DNA of 44,786 nucleotides from CAZWKI01 sp964634645 (GTDB taxonomy: Bacteria > Patescibacteriota > Patescibacteriia > UBA1558 > S5-K13). Positions within the stretch are counted from its first letter, which is position 1; each line of letters opens with the position of its first letter. The notes under the pieces were generated by a model, which was not told where the DNA came from, ran no database searches, and worked only from the letters and a program-made list of their open reading frames with translations. The stretch is taken from positions 1-44,786 of the forward strand of contig CAZWKI010000004.1 in NCBI GenBank assembly GCA_964634645.1, written 5' to 3'. Of the stretch, positions 33,210 through 41,770 are shown one piece after another. Position numbers and translations under genes: made by a program.

Positions 33210-33713
33210 ATGGATAAAAAAATGTTATCTTTATCGATTAAAAAATGGCTTGGGAAATTTTTAGAACAAAAATATTCCCAAGACTATGATATTATCGATG
33301 TCATTATCCCAGAATCTAATTTATCTAAACTTCCAATATCATCAATTAAATCTTGTGAAAATTATTCATCTTGGGAATTTAAACCAGATGTTCTTGGGAT
33401 ATTAAAAAATAAAAATAACTCAAAAATAGAGTTAGTTTTAGTAAATAGGTCTACTAGTTCTTTGAGCCTTAAGGAAATAGGTGAAATATATTGTTATTCA
33501 AAACTAGTAAATGCAAAGATATCATTTTTGATATCAGCAAATGGTGTGTCCAATGAAGTTAATATTTTATTAGTTGATGAAAAAATAAGAAATAAACTAC
33601 TTAACTATTCCTTGGACAATGAAATTATAATTTGTTCATGGGATAAAAATAAAGAAGGTATAAATGAAGATTTAGTCATTCCTCTAGATAAAAAAGGATT
33701 TATATCTTTGTGA
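33210..33713 (+). CDS. PD-(D/E)XK-like protein with lost catalytic residues
   Basis: 167 residues. It aligns along its whole length with the C-terminal part of the preceding protein: FKPDVLGIL against IKPDVVGFL, and SLSLKEIGEIYCYSKLVNAK against DLKSLGQLIGYCFVAKPEE. The catalytic E-A-K of the neighbour is replaced by V-N-R, so it should not cut DNA. A duplicated, inactive subunit that forms a heterodimer or controls the active nuclease is a reasonable inference. It ends one base short of the convergent methyltransferase. Confidence 0.7.
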   Translation: MDKKMLSLSIKKWLGKFLEQKYSQDYDIIDVIIPESNLSKLPISSIKSCENYSSWEFKPDVLGILKNKNNSKIELVLVNRSTSSLSLKEIGEIYCYSKLVNAKISFLISANGVSNEVNILLVDEKIRNKLLNYSLDNEIIICSWDKNKEGINEDLVIPLDKKGFISL

Positions 33714-33714
33714 T

Positions 33715-34524
33715 TTATTTTCGTTTCCAATATATACAAATATATTCGTGAACTTTATTAAATCTGAATACATAAGGATAGCCCAATGTTTTCATATTGT
33801 TGTATTCTTTTTGTCTATCCCAAATTACATACTCTTCTAATTCAAATCCGATTTCTCTCATTATTCTTGTTTGATCTTCATGAAAAGGATAAAACTTATC
33901 TTTTTTTCTTATATCCATTACAACACTGCAGCATCTTTTATTTGGTTTTAATGCTCTATATACCCCCCTATAAATATTTTTTAAATCTTCTAAAAAATCT
34001 TCGTAACTAACCGTATTACCAATGTCCTTTTTTGAACCAGAATAATTTTTTTTATTTTTATTGTCCGCGGTTCTTTTCATATTTAATATATCCCAATATG
34101 GTGGAGACGTAACGACCAAATCAACTGAGTTGTCTTTAATATATTTATTTAAATTTCTAGCATCGTCATTATATATTTCTGGCTGAAAAAAATCTTTCCT
34201 TTTTTTACTAAAGAGATCTTCTTGTATTATTTCAACTCTTTTTTTTGCTATTTTACAATATTCTTTGTTTAAGTCTATTCCAATGCCTCTCTTGCCTAAT
34301 TTATAGGCAGCTTTAAGTGTTGACCCTATTCCTAAAAAAGGATCTAATATTATTTCACCAGGATTTTTTGTATATATGTTGATCAATTTTTCCGCTAATT
34401 GCTCTGGGAACATTGCCGGATGTTTAAGCTTCCTCTCTTCTGAAGTTTTATTTATTTCTCTCCAAATAGTAAACGAGTTTTGCAACCATTCTTTCCCAGA
34501 AAAATTATTCATTCTTTCTGCCAT
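33715..34524 (-). CDS. DNA methyltransferase, SPPY type (probable N4-cytosine)
   Basis: 269 residues. The SAM-binding motif LDPFLGIGST (about 61-70) precedes the catalytic TSPPYWD (about 137-143). The S-P-P-Y form is commonest in N4-cytosine methyltransferases, though some adenine enzymes have it. The N-terminal HPAMFPEQLAEKLINIYT is typical. It directly follows the Dam-like methyltransferase gene (four-base gap) on the minus strand and converges on the nuclease genes. Two methyltransferases of different type suggest an asymmetric recognition site, one enzyme per strand. Confidence 0.85.
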   Translation of the reverse strand: MAERMNNFSGKEWLQNSFTIWREINKTSEERKLKHPAMFPEQLAEKLINIYTKNPGEIILDPFLGIGSTLKAAYKLGKRGIGIDLNKEYCKIAKKRVEIIQEDLFSKKRKDFFQPEIYNDDARNLNKYIKDNSVDLVVTSPPYWDILNMKRTADNKNKKNYSGSKKDIGNTVSYEDFLEDLKNIYRGVYRALKPNKRCCSVVMDIRKKDKFYPFHEDQTRIMREIGFELEEYVIWDRQKEYNNMKTLGYPYVFRFNKVHEYICIYWKRK

Positions 34525-34528
34525 AAAG

Positions 34529-35566
34529 TTATTTTGTTACTTTTACTAAAAATAATATTTCATTTGTTTTTGTTTTAGATCCGTCTTGATTTATCGCTCT
34601 ATATCTTTTATGTTCTTTATTAAAAATTATAACCTTGCCCCTCTTTGATAAGATTTTTTTTATTTTTTCTAATGGTATTATACCCTCATTATTATAACTT
34701 AGAATAATAAATTTAGTTTTTGCTTTTTGGATTAGGTTATCAAGTGCATTACACGCTTCATTTTTCATTGAGTATTTTGATTTTTGATGTTCATATGGTC
34801 TCATACCAGACAATCCATAAATACTTGGTTTTTTGTCAAACCACCCTTCGGCAATTAACTCCAAAAAGAAGTAATTTGACGCAAACTGTCTAGAATTATA
34901 TGGTGGATCTAAATACAATATATCAGATTTAACTTTCGTAATTATATCGTTAGCATCACACTTGAAAGATTTATTTTTATTTCTACTAGAAATAATTTCT
35001 GGAACGCTAAGTCTCATTTTTTTAAGAGCTCTGTCGTCCCATTTTTTTAAAAAAGCTGCATAAGTTCCAGTTACATTACTTACTAGATTAATAGCCTCTA
35101 ATAATGATGTCAATAAATAATAATATTCTCCATCACTTATCAATTCATTTCTTTTCCACATGTGAATTTGTTTTCTTATAGAGTCCACTTTCTGAGCATT
35201 TTCTATAGATAAGTATTTACGTTTGTTATTGTTTATTGGAGAATAATTTTTTGTTATAAATCCTATTGACGGTTTTATGCTATTTAAAAATTGTATGATA
35301 TCATCCGTTGTTTTTACGTTAATAGTCTTTTTTAATTTTGTAAATTTAGGTTTATGATTCAATTGAATGCTACAGTGAGCAATTGCATGCGCAAATTCTA
35401 AGAAATCATTAGAATAAACTGTATACCCCAATCTTTTAAAGTGTTTTCCAACTGCTGACGTTCCACTAAAAATATCAAAAAAAATAGACCCAGATTTTAG
35501 ATTCAGGGTATTAACGGCATCTTCTATATAATTTAAGAGTTTGGTTTTGCATCCGTAATATCGCAT
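34529..35566 (-). CDS. D12-class DNA adenine methyltransferase
   Basis: 345 residues. MRYYGCKTKLLNYI, FFDIFSGTSAVGKHFKRLG (SAM site) and YLDPPYNSRQFASNYFF (catalytic DPPY) are the marks of D12/Dam-type N6-adenine methyltransferases. It has a long insert between the SAM motif and DPPY for target recognition. It is upstream of the SPPY methyltransferase in one operon and downstream of a recombinase gene. Confidence 0.88.
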   Translation of the reverse strand: MRYYGCKTKLLNYIEDAVNTLNLKSGSIFFDIFSGTSAVGKHFKRLGYTVYSNDFLEFAHAIAHCSIQLNHKPKFTKLKKTINVKTTDDIIQFLNSIKPSIGFITKNYSPINNNKRKYLSIENAQKVDSIRKQIHMWKRNELISDGEYYYLLTSLLEAINLVSNVTGTYAAFLKKWDDRALKKMRLSVPEIISSRNKNKSFKCDANDIITKVKSDILYLDPPYNSRQFASNYFFLELIAEGWFDKKPSIYGLSGMRPYEHQKSKYSMKNEACNALDNLIQKAKTKFIILSYNNEGIIPLEKIKKILSKRGKVIIFNKEHKRYRAINQDGSKTKTNEILFLVKVTK

Positions 35567-35668
35567 ATATGTTATTTTACATTAGTTTTTGCTTTTCTCA
35601 AAGTTTTATTTTATGGCCTTTTATTAAATTTTTCTAGCTTATTTCACTATATTTTTTTTGATTAATCA

Positions 35669-36988
35669 TTAATTATCTAATGTTATCCTTCTATCTCTCA
35701 ACACCAGCCTATTTTTCAAATTACTCATTAATTCTCTCTTCTCAAGTATTGTTCCTTGTTGAAGAATGTATTTAGCATAATCTTTCATGTTAATTTGTTT
35801 TTGATTTTCATGGTCATTTATTTTTACTCCAAGCACTCCAGTTCTAAAGCTATGATATCTTTCAACTTCATGTTGTACTTTTTCTTTCATTCCTAATTTA
35901 TCTAAGTCTAGTGTATCTATCATTTCGGTTATTTGTTCTATTAACCTATCTTCTCTAATGCTTTCTGATTTACAATTTAAATCTTTACCTCTTGTACAAT
36001 TGTAATAAATATAACGGTGAGTATTACCGTTTTTTTGTTTCTTAAATTTTTCAACTGCTGTAATACCACTTCCACATAATCCACAGGTCATTAGCTTAGT
36101 GAATGCAAATTCTCTATCTTGTGTTTTACCAACATACGCATCAGTAATTTTTTCTTGTACTTTATCAAATAGCTCTTTTGATATTATTGGTTCATGATTT
36201 CCTTTATACCATGTACCACTACTTCTTGGATATTCAAATGTTCCGGTATAGAAACTATTATGAAGTATCATATAAATATGACTTAGTGTTACATAATATC
36301 CATTTTTTGATTTAAATTTTAAATTATCCTTTAACCATCTATATAGTTTCCTACCACTATAACTTTCATAAGCAACTTTTTCAAACATTTGTTTTATTAT
36401 GGGTGCTCTTATTGGATCTACAAGTATCTGACATTTTTTATCAACTCTATTTTGGTTCAAGTATCCTATTGGAGCGGGTCCTGGCCACAATCCCATTTCT
36501 ACTCTTGTCTTAAGACCACGTTTTACATTTACTCCTTTATTATCGTTTTCTAGTTTTGCTTGTGATCCTAAAATCATAAGAAGAAACTTTTCATTTGGAT
36601 TGTTAGTAAATTTCTGACTGTATGTCCTTATCTCTACTAACTTACCTTGATCCATTAAATCTACTAGTGCTCCAAGATCTCCTGCATTTCTACTTAACCT
36701 ATCAGGTGCCCAACAAAGTATTCCTTGAAACAATCCATTTCTTAGATCATTTATTAGTGTATTAAATACATTTCTCTGCCCAGTGTCTTTAGCACTGTGT
36801 GATTCACGTCTAATTTCTACAATGTTTAGATTTTCTTTTCTTGCTAGTTCTAGCATTTCTTTGATTTGGCTATCTATGGATAGAACCTGCTTTTCTTCTG
36901 ACTCTGTTGATTTTCTTGCATAGAGGCAATACTTCAGAGGAATGGTCTCTAATGCCTCTGAAACACCCTCATTTTGTTCTATTTTCAT
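35669..36988 (-). CDS. Large serine recombinase 1
   Basis: 439 residues. The N-terminal resolvase domain has the catalytic Ser in CLYARKSTESEEKQ (about residue 27) and CWAPDRLSRNAGD. The recombinase domain has GPAPIGYLNQ and the zinc ribbon has LMTCGLCGSG through IYYNCTRG. It is shorter at the C-terminus than recombinase 2 and remains AT-rich. Such enzymes integrate and excise mobile elements, so it is a likely mover of part of this island. A direct repeat of TTGTTAC lies just upstream of its start. Confidence 0.9.
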   Translation of the reverse strand: MKIEQNEGVSEALETIPLKYCLYARKSTESEEKQVLSIDSQIKEMLELARKENLNIVEIRRESHSAKDTGQRNVFNTLINDLRNGLFQGILCWAPDRLSRNAGDLGALVDLMDQGKLVEIRTYSQKFTNNPNEKFLLMILGSQAKLENDNKGVNVKRGLKTRVEMGLWPGPAPIGYLNQNRVDKKCQILVDPIRAPIIKQMFEKVAYESYSGRKLYRWLKDNLKFKSKNGYYVTLSHIYMILHNSFYTGTFEYPRSSGTWYKGNHEPIISKELFDKVQEKITDAYVGKTQDREFAFTKLMTCGLCGSGITAVEKFKKQKNGNTHRYIYYNCTRGKDLNCKSESIREDRLIEQITEMIDTLDLDKLGMKEKVQHEVERYHSFRTGVLGVKINDHENQKQINMKDYAKYILQQGTILEKRELMSNLKNRLVLRDRRITLDN

Positions 36989-36992
36989 ATTG

Positions 36993-37012
36993 TGTTGTTA
37001 CTTGTTACAACA
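36993..37012 (-). promoter_or_regulatory. Possible operator upstream of recombinase 1
   Basis: TGTTGT and ACAACA are inverted around two direct copies of TTGTTAC, five bases upstream of the recombinase ATG. It could be an autoregulatory or recombination site. No Shine-Dalgarno sequence is visible here. Confidence 0.35.
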
Positions 37013-37102
37013 TAATTGATGACGCAATATTTAGAGGAAGTCCAGCTCTTTGAAGTAGGTAAACTGTTGGTAACTCGACTTCATTAATCGTTATTTTTAA
37101 GT

Positions 37103-37108
37103 TATAAT
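37103..37108 (+). promoter_or_regulatory. -10 box of RNA element copy 2
   Basis: Perfect TATAAT, six bases before the first G of the structured RNA, the same geometry as copy 1 at 598-603. The GTTATAATAAA context is shared by both copies. Confidence 0.7.
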
Positions 37109-37114
37109 AAAAAT

Positions 37115-37273
37115 GCGAAACAATAAAGGTGAATATGAGGAATTTTGAACAAAAATAATACTTTTTGTATTTTGTTCCATTTGTGACAAGGTTCGGACAT
37201 TCCGATCAAAACACAAATGGGACTCCTCACGGATACCTTTGTTGTTTCGCAGGTCGGGTGTCCGTTTTTGTTT
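37115..37273 (+). ncRNA. Candidate pseudoknotted leader RNA, copy 2
   Basis: The fold matches copy 1. Helix A is 37115-37123 with 37242-37250 (GCGAAACAA/TTGTTTCGC). Hairpin E is 37147-37157 with 37168-37177. Helix B is 37178-37185 with 37212-37219. Hairpin C is 37193-37196 with 37202-37205. Helix D is 37230-37237 with 37257-37264 (CGGATACC/GGTGTCCG). Relative to copy 1, a G-C pair in A becomes A-T, a C-G pair in B becomes T-A, and G-T and C-G pairs in D become G-C and T-G, all keeping pairing. TTTTTGTTT follows D. It ends 16 bases before the DNase I-like gene. Confidence 0.7.
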
Positions 37274-37288
37274 ATATAAAATTTAGAT

Positions 37289-38020
37289 ATGAAGATAAAA
37301 ATTGCAAACTGGAATATGGCTTATTGGCAACACAAACAATTGCATGATGAATCATGGGATTTTTTCTTAAATAGAATAGACGCAGATATTTTTCTTTTTC
37401 AGGAAGCAAAACCAAATAAAGTCATAAAACATGAAAAAGATAATTTAGTTTGGGATGAGATAGGGGGTAAGCGTGATTGGGGTTCCGGAATATATAGTCC
37501 AAAATGTAAGTTAGTGGAAGAAAAAATAGAAACAAAATTTAATGGGGTATTTTCTATTGCTAATACAGAAATTGGAAATAAAAAATTAACGCTAATTTCA
37601 TTATATGGACTTATGACAAGTAGTGGTCCAGAAAAAGGATATTCAATTCCAAACCTTCATAGAATGTTATCAGACCTAACTCCACTTTTTAATGGTCGTA
37701 TTGATGGCAAAAGAAATATTATTATGTCTGGAGATTTAAATGCTAGTACTCAGTTTGATAAAATACAAAATAATAATTCTCATAAGATTCTCTTTGATAG
37801 AATTGATGACTTTGGATTAAAAGACGTCTATCAACTTTCGGGAAATAAAAGCCACATTCAAACTCTACGTTATGCTCGCAGTGAAACGCCTTGGCAAAAT
37901 GATTATTTTTTTATAAGCAAACCTATTTCAAATAAGTTTATAAAATATGAAATTATTGATAACGAAGAAGTAAGAAAATATAGTGATCATAATATTGTCA
38001 CAATTGAAGTAGATTTATAA
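37289..38020 (+). CDS. Endonuclease/exonuclease/phosphatase (DNase I-like) protein
   Basis: 243 residues covering a single EEP domain. The motifs in order are IANWNM, the metal-binding Glu in LFQEAK, the MSGDLNAS pair, the Asp in QNDYFFIS and the terminal SDHNIV with catalytic His. No signal peptide or membrane helix, so it should act in the cytoplasm. It could be a DNA-repair type nuclease, an RNA or nucleotide phosphodiesterase, or a defence effector. It follows the RNA element directly and is alone on its strand between minus-strand genes, as is the OB-fold gene behind copy 1. Confidence 0.85.
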   Translation: MKIKIANWNMAYWQHKQLHDESWDFFLNRIDADIFLFQEAKPNKVIKHEKDNLVWDEIGGKRDWGSGIYSPKCKLVEEKIETKFNGVFSIANTEIGNKKLTLISLYGLMTSSGPEKGYSIPNLHRMLSDLTPLFNGRIDGKRNIIMSGDLNASTQFDKIQNNNSHKILFDRIDDFGLKDVYQLSGNKSHIQTLRYARSETPWQNDYFFISKPISNKFIKYEIIDNEEVRKYSDHNIVTIEVDL

Positions 38021-38039
38021 TTTTTATTTTATTATATTT

Positions 38040-38507
38040 TTAATTACTAATATCTTCTATATTAGTTTTTTTATTTACAGAATAGTTGATTTTAGATTCT
38101 CTAGCTATTCTTAGAAGTTCTTCTAATTTTTCTATGGCTCTATCTGATTTTTCATCTTCTTTTCTTTTTCTTTCTCTTTCTGCTTCCCTCTCTAATTCTC
38201 TTATTTTAGAACTTTGCATGCTATTCTTTCTATATTTGAGATAATTATTCTCTAACCAAAATTTAATAGATTTAAAATCACTATTTTTAATATTATTGAT
38301 TAAACCAGACTCAGCTAAATCGTTTATTATGGGTATACTTATTTTTCTTGCTACATTACATCTTTTAGAAAAGTTTTTATCATATTGTTTCCACCTGTAA
38401 TAAGTACTTCTTTGTATAGCTAGTTTTGTACACGCCACTTGAACAATTGGATTTGATTCTAGTTCCTCTATAAACTTTTTTTTAATTTGAGCTTGATTGG
38501 GAATCAT
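38040..38507 (-). CDS. Phage-type helix-turn-helix protein (terminase small subunit-like)
   Basis: 155 residues. The N-terminal half has a helix-turn-helix pattern VACTKLAIQRSTYYRWKQYD (about 24-43), similar to phage phBC6A51-type and small-terminase DNA-binding proteins. The C-terminal half (about 95-135) is a highly charged coiled coil rich in Arg, Glu and Lys. A Shine-Dalgarno sequence (GAAGGG) precedes the start, and the gene overlaps the upstream methyltransferase by 26 bases. No large terminase is present, so it is probably a remnant or reused regulator. Confidence 0.65.
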   Translation of the reverse strand: MIPNQAQIKKKFIEELESNPIVQVACTKLAIQRSTYYRWKQYDKNFSKRCNVARKISIPIINDLAESGLINNIKNSDFKSIKFWLENNYLKYRKNSMQSSKIRELEREAERERKRKEDEKSDRAIEKLEELLRIARESKINYSVNKKTNIEDISN

Positions 38508-39849
38508 ATAATTTTACCCTTCTCCCACAGAATGCCTTTTCCCATCTATTAATTATTACTTCTGTATAAATAGGAGATTTTTCCATTATGAAACATCTCC
38601 TACCTAACTTATTTGCAGCAATCAATGTACTACCGCTCCCACCGAATGGCTCAAGAACTAGTTGATCTCTTTTGGTAAGCACTTTAATATATGGAATTAA
38701 TATTTCTATTGGTTTTGTTCCAAATATTATTCCTTGTCCAGATGACTTCTCATCGGATGCGTGGTACTCAATAAAGTCCGTGGGGCAGTACTTCTTTCCC
38801 TTTTCGTAGCTTTCCCATTGAGGTTTCCCTGCAATTGCAAAAAGTGCTGTTTCATATTCATTTTGAAGACCCTCACCCTCATCTTCTAAATTATATTCAA
38901 TGTCAGTATCAGAAGAACCAACCATCGCTATGTCATACTTATTAAAGAATTTATACTTAGAAGAAAATCCTTGCATCCTATTGTTTAAATGCCATACTAA
39001 CATATTCTTTATTTTCCAGTATTTTGCCATCTCATTCCATATTGTCATAATGTTTTTCCAATTCTCATAAACTATAATGCTAAAGTTTTCATTAGCAACT
39101 TTACTGACATTTGCCATCCATAATTCTGTAAAGTTTTCAGGTAATGATTCTGTTTCAAGGTATCTTCTATTTTTCTTCGCTCCGAATCCAACAGTTGCCT
39201 CTCCGTGCCTAGTCTTACCTTGAAGGTAGTTTAAAATATAAGGTGGATCTGTTAGACAAAAATCTGCTTTTTCATTTCCCATTAGTTTCATCATATCTTC
39301 TTCAATAGTGGAATCTCCACACATAATTTTTGATCCACCCAGATCATATATATCTCCTTTTTGAACAGTTATTTCTGTTATATTTAATTTAGCTAATTCT
39401 TTTTTTAAATCAAATATTTCTTCTTGACTAGTATCTATGTCAAATATTTTATCCATGTCGATACTATCAAATCCTATGTTTGTAAGAAGACTTTTATCAA
39501 ACTTAGACAACAGGTCAAAATCAAATTCACCTTGATTCTTGTTTAATCTAATATTTAACTCCATTTCTTTTTCTATGTCTGGGATATTAACGTATACAAC
39601 TGGAACAGTTTTAATTCCCAATTCCAGCGCTACAGCGTGGCGAAAATGTCCACCGATCAAGACATTGTGCCTTTCAGGAGAGGAGTTGGCTATGAATGGA
39701 TCTACTAGCCCGAATCTAGTAATACTTTCCTTTAGTTGATCAAATTGAGTCTTGTCCCACTTACGTGGGTTTTCTGTATTGAGTTTTAGTTCTTCAATAG
39801 GAACTTGTGTTATCTGGATTTTATCCAGAATATTTTTGTCTTCCGACAT
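38482..39849 (-). CDS. ParB-like nuclease domain/DNA methyltransferase fusion
   Basis: 455 residues. The N-terminal ParB/Srx domain (about 15-110) has VPIEELKLNTENPRKWD and VLIGGHFRHAVALELG. A beta-type methyltransferase follows with the catalytic DPPY in FCLTDPPYILNY (about 200) and the SAM motif EPFGGSGSTLIAANKLGR near the C-terminus (about 420). This fusion is common in phages and mobile elements, where it modifies element DNA. A strong AAAGGAGA Shine-Dalgarno and a GAAA-loop hairpin lie upstream, unlike the chromosomal genes here. Confidence 0.88.
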   Translation of the reverse strand: MSEDKNILDKIQITQVPIEELKLNTENPRKWDKTQFDQLKESITRFGLVDPFIANSSPERHNVLIGGHFRHAVALELGIKTVPVVYVNIPDIEKEMELNIRLNKNQGEFDFDLLSKFDKSLLTNIGFDSIDMDKIFDIDTSQEEIFDLKKELAKLNITEITVQKGDIYDLGGSKIMCGDSTIEEDMMKLMGNEKADFCLTDPPYILNYLQGKTRHGEATVGFGAKKNRRYLETESLPENFTELWMANVSKVANENFSIIVYENWKNIMTIWNEMAKYWKIKNMLVWHLNNRMQGFSSKYKFFNKYDIAMVGSSDTDIEYNLEDEGEGLQNEYETALFAIAGKPQWESYEKGKKYCPTDFIEYHASDEKSSGQGIIFGTKPIEILIPYIKVLTKRDQLVLEPFGGSGSTLIAANKLGRRCFIMEKSPIYTEVIINRWEKAFCGRRVKLYDSQSSSN

Positions 39850-39865
39850 ATTGTTTTTCTCCTTT

Positions 39866-39887
39866 GGTTCAATATTTCTATTGAACC
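39866..39887 (-). promoter_or_regulatory. Hairpin with GAAA tetraloop just upstream of the ribosome site
   Basis: On the minus strand GGTTCAATA pairs perfectly with TATTGAACC around GAAA. The Shine-Dalgarno AAAGGAGA follows directly, about 9 bases before the ATG at 39849. It may protect the mRNA 5' end or regulate translation. Confidence 0.65.
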
Positions 39888-39905
39888 TTAATTGTTAAAT
39901 AAAAA

Positions 39906-39977
39906 ACACCCATTTTATAAAAACAAAAAAACAAAAGATTATATCTTCGTTTTCCATAGTTTTTATAAAACAGGTGT
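39906..39977. repeat. 19-bp inverted repeat between the phage-like and CBASS units
   Basis: 39906-39924 and 39959-39977 are complementary at 17 of 19 positions (ACACC...TTTTATAAAAAC), with a 34-base AT-rich loop. It lies in the 315-base gap between divergent units; the rest of the gap is AT-rich and has no gene I can support. An operator or element end are both possible. Confidence 0.6.
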
Positions 39978-40143
39978 CTTTGCTATCTTCTATATAGCAA
40001 TCCTATTTTATTGTATTCTTTTTAAAAAACTTTTTTCCATTCGCTATATATATTTTACCTCTACAGTATCTATTGTCAATTAAAGTAATAAACATATTGT
40101 CCACACGGCTTGATTTGGTGGTTTTTGGGGTGTAAGATTAGGT

Positions 40144-40149
40144 TATAAT
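40144..40149 (+). promoter_or_regulatory. -10 box of the CBASS operon
   Basis: Perfect TATAAT 15 bases before the CD-NTase start codon. The -35 (TTTTTG around 40122) is weak. The mRNA leader would be only about 10 bases long. Confidence 0.6.
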
Positions 40150-40164
40150 TATTCAAAAAATAAT

Positions 40165-41049
40165 ATGAATCATAACATTTCTAATTCTTTTATAGATCAA
40201 GTGTCAAGGGGACCATCTTCTACAAAGACATCTCAGGTTTCTAATATTCAAACACATATTCAGAGTATTTTTGGATCAGGTTATCATACATTTCTTCAAG
40301 GATCTTATAAAAATGATACAGCGATATTGGATATTAATGATGTCGATATTGTGGTTATAAGGCTAAATACTTATAGTGGCTTATATTCTCCTTTTGCACA
40401 GGGCAATCCCTTAGTTCATTGGAATATTATATTTTCAGAAATAGAAGAAAAACTAAAACATCAAAATCTCTATGATTGGAGTATAGAGAGAGGAAATAAA
40501 TGTATAACAGTAACGACTTCTAATTTTAAAGCCGACATTGTCCCATCCGTTCAAATAGACAATGATTATAGTGTTGATCCTATAGCGATTTTTTCATTTA
40601 AAGATGGTATGGAAAAGATTAATTATCCGCGAACTCATTACAATAATGGAGTAAATAAAAATCAGCTAACAAACGGGAATTATAAATTTATAGTTAGAAT
40701 GTTAAAAAGCTGGGCAAAGAATTATTTTAATGATAAAAATATTATATCTTCTTATCAAATCGAATCACTTGTGTATGGGGTAGAAAATAATAGGTTCAAT
40801 AATAATTTAGTTCTCTCATTTATTGATGTATCTAGTCAAATATATAATAAACTTAAGCAAAGAGAATCTATTCCAATTAAAATTTTAAGTGTTTGTGGGT
40901 ATGAAGATATTACAACTAATTGGCCATTAGAATATAGAAAAACAGTAGTCAATCAATTAGAAAACTCTATTGCTTTGACAGTCAAGGCATATAAAGCAAC
41001 TGATTCAACAATTGCAAACGATTTATTTAAAAAAGCATTTAATTTATAA
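40165..41049 (+). CDS. CBASS cyclic-oligonucleotide synthase (CD-NTase, cGAS/DncV-like)
   Basis: 294 residues. The nucleotidyltransferase core has FLQGSYKNDTAI (Gly46-Ser47), the metal pair in DVDIVV (Asp59, Asp61) and the third Asp in FKADIVPSV (Asp124). A helical C-terminal domain with MLKSWAK and a YQIESLVYG-type segment follows. Such enzymes sense phage infection and make cyclic di- or trinucleotides that switch on an effector. The next gene, two bases away, encodes a known CBASS effector type. The product nucleotide cannot be read from the sequence. Confidence 0.9.
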   Translation: MNHNISNSFIDQVSRGPSSTKTSQVSNIQTHIQSIFGSGYHTFLQGSYKNDTAILDINDVDIVVIRLNTYSGLYSPFAQGNPLVHWNIIFSEIEEKLKHQNLYDWSIERGNKCITVTTSNFKADIVPSVQIDNDYSVDPIAIFSFKDGMEKINYPRTHYNNGVNKNQLTNGNYKFIVRMLKSWAKNYFNDKNIISSYQIESLVYGVENNRFNNNLVLSFIDVSSQIYNKLKQRESIPIKILSVCGYEDITTNWPLEYRKTVVNQLENSIALTVKAYKATDSTIANDLFKKAFNL

Positions 41050-41051
41050 AT

Positions 41052-41675
41052 ATGAAGAGCCACAATCTCTCTATAAAATTTTATATCTTTTTTATTTTAG
41101 TTTTCTTATACCCAGCTATTTATTTATCAGGCGTGACCTTAAGTTTAATGAATCTTATGTCTATAAAAAACGCCTATATTAATAATTTAATAAATTTAGG
41201 TGTTTTAGAATTTTTAACTCCAGTAGCATTATTATTATTGTTTTTTTATATAACCAATCATTGGCTTTGGAAATTAATTAATAAAATACTCGGCATCCCG
41301 ATAATTTCAGGAAGATATAAAGGTGTTTTAAAAAGCACTTATGCTGAAAATAGCTCTCATGATATTATTTTAGAAATAGATCAAACATTAACTCAAATTG
41401 AAGTTTATTTTTATACAGAAAAATCTAAATCGCATAGTATAGTTAGCGGTCTATTTAAAAATGATCAGGGCGCTTGGTCTATGTATTATATATATGAAAA
41501 TAAAACTCGTGTAATGGATGATAATTCTGACATGAAAGATCATGAGGGAGTCTCTGTAGTTGATATTAATGAGAGATCTTTAAGTGGGTATTATTTTAAT
41601 GATTTAAGAAATAGGGGCCGATGTGGAAATTTTAACGTAGAATTTGTCAGCAAGAGATTGCTTAAAAGATATTAA
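41052..41675 (+). CDS. cap15: Cap15-type CBASS effector (two-helix membrane protein with beta-barrel)
   Basis: 207 residues. Two transmembrane helices (about 7-28 and 48-69) are followed by a beta-rich domain (about 85-207) with LEIDQTLTQIEVYFYTEKSK, MYYIYENKTR and SLSGYYFNDLRNRG. This is the layout of Cap15, which binds the cyclic nucleotide through its barrel and disrupts the inner membrane, killing the infected cell. No Cap2/Cap3 accessory genes are present, so the operon is the minimal type I form. Confidence 0.85.
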   Translation: MKSHNLSIKFYIFFILVFLYPAIYLSGVTLSLMNLMSIKNAYINNLINLGVLEFLTPVALLLLFFYITNHWLWKLINKILGIPIISGRYKGVLKSTYAENSSHDIILEIDQTLTQIEVYFYTEKSKSHSIVSGLFKNDQGAWSMYYIYENKTRVMDDNSDMKDHEGVSVVDINERSLSGYYFNDLRNRGRCGNFNVEFVSKRLLKRY

Positions 41676-41770
41676 TGTTAATATTTATAAATATAAAAAT
41701 AACATAAATGATGTATATAAGGTTAGCAATTATCATCTAAATAATATCAGGATTAATAGAAATTAATTTA

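Noticed and set aside
37165..37347. Plus-strand open frame of 60 codons through the second RNA element
   Set aside because: It is read through the conserved RNA structure and into the start of the DNase I-like gene in another frame; copy 1 has no equivalent.
38040..39849. Integrated complete prophage
   Set aside because: Only a terminase-small-like protein and a ParB-methyltransferase are phage-like. No large terminase, portal, capsid or tail gene is present.
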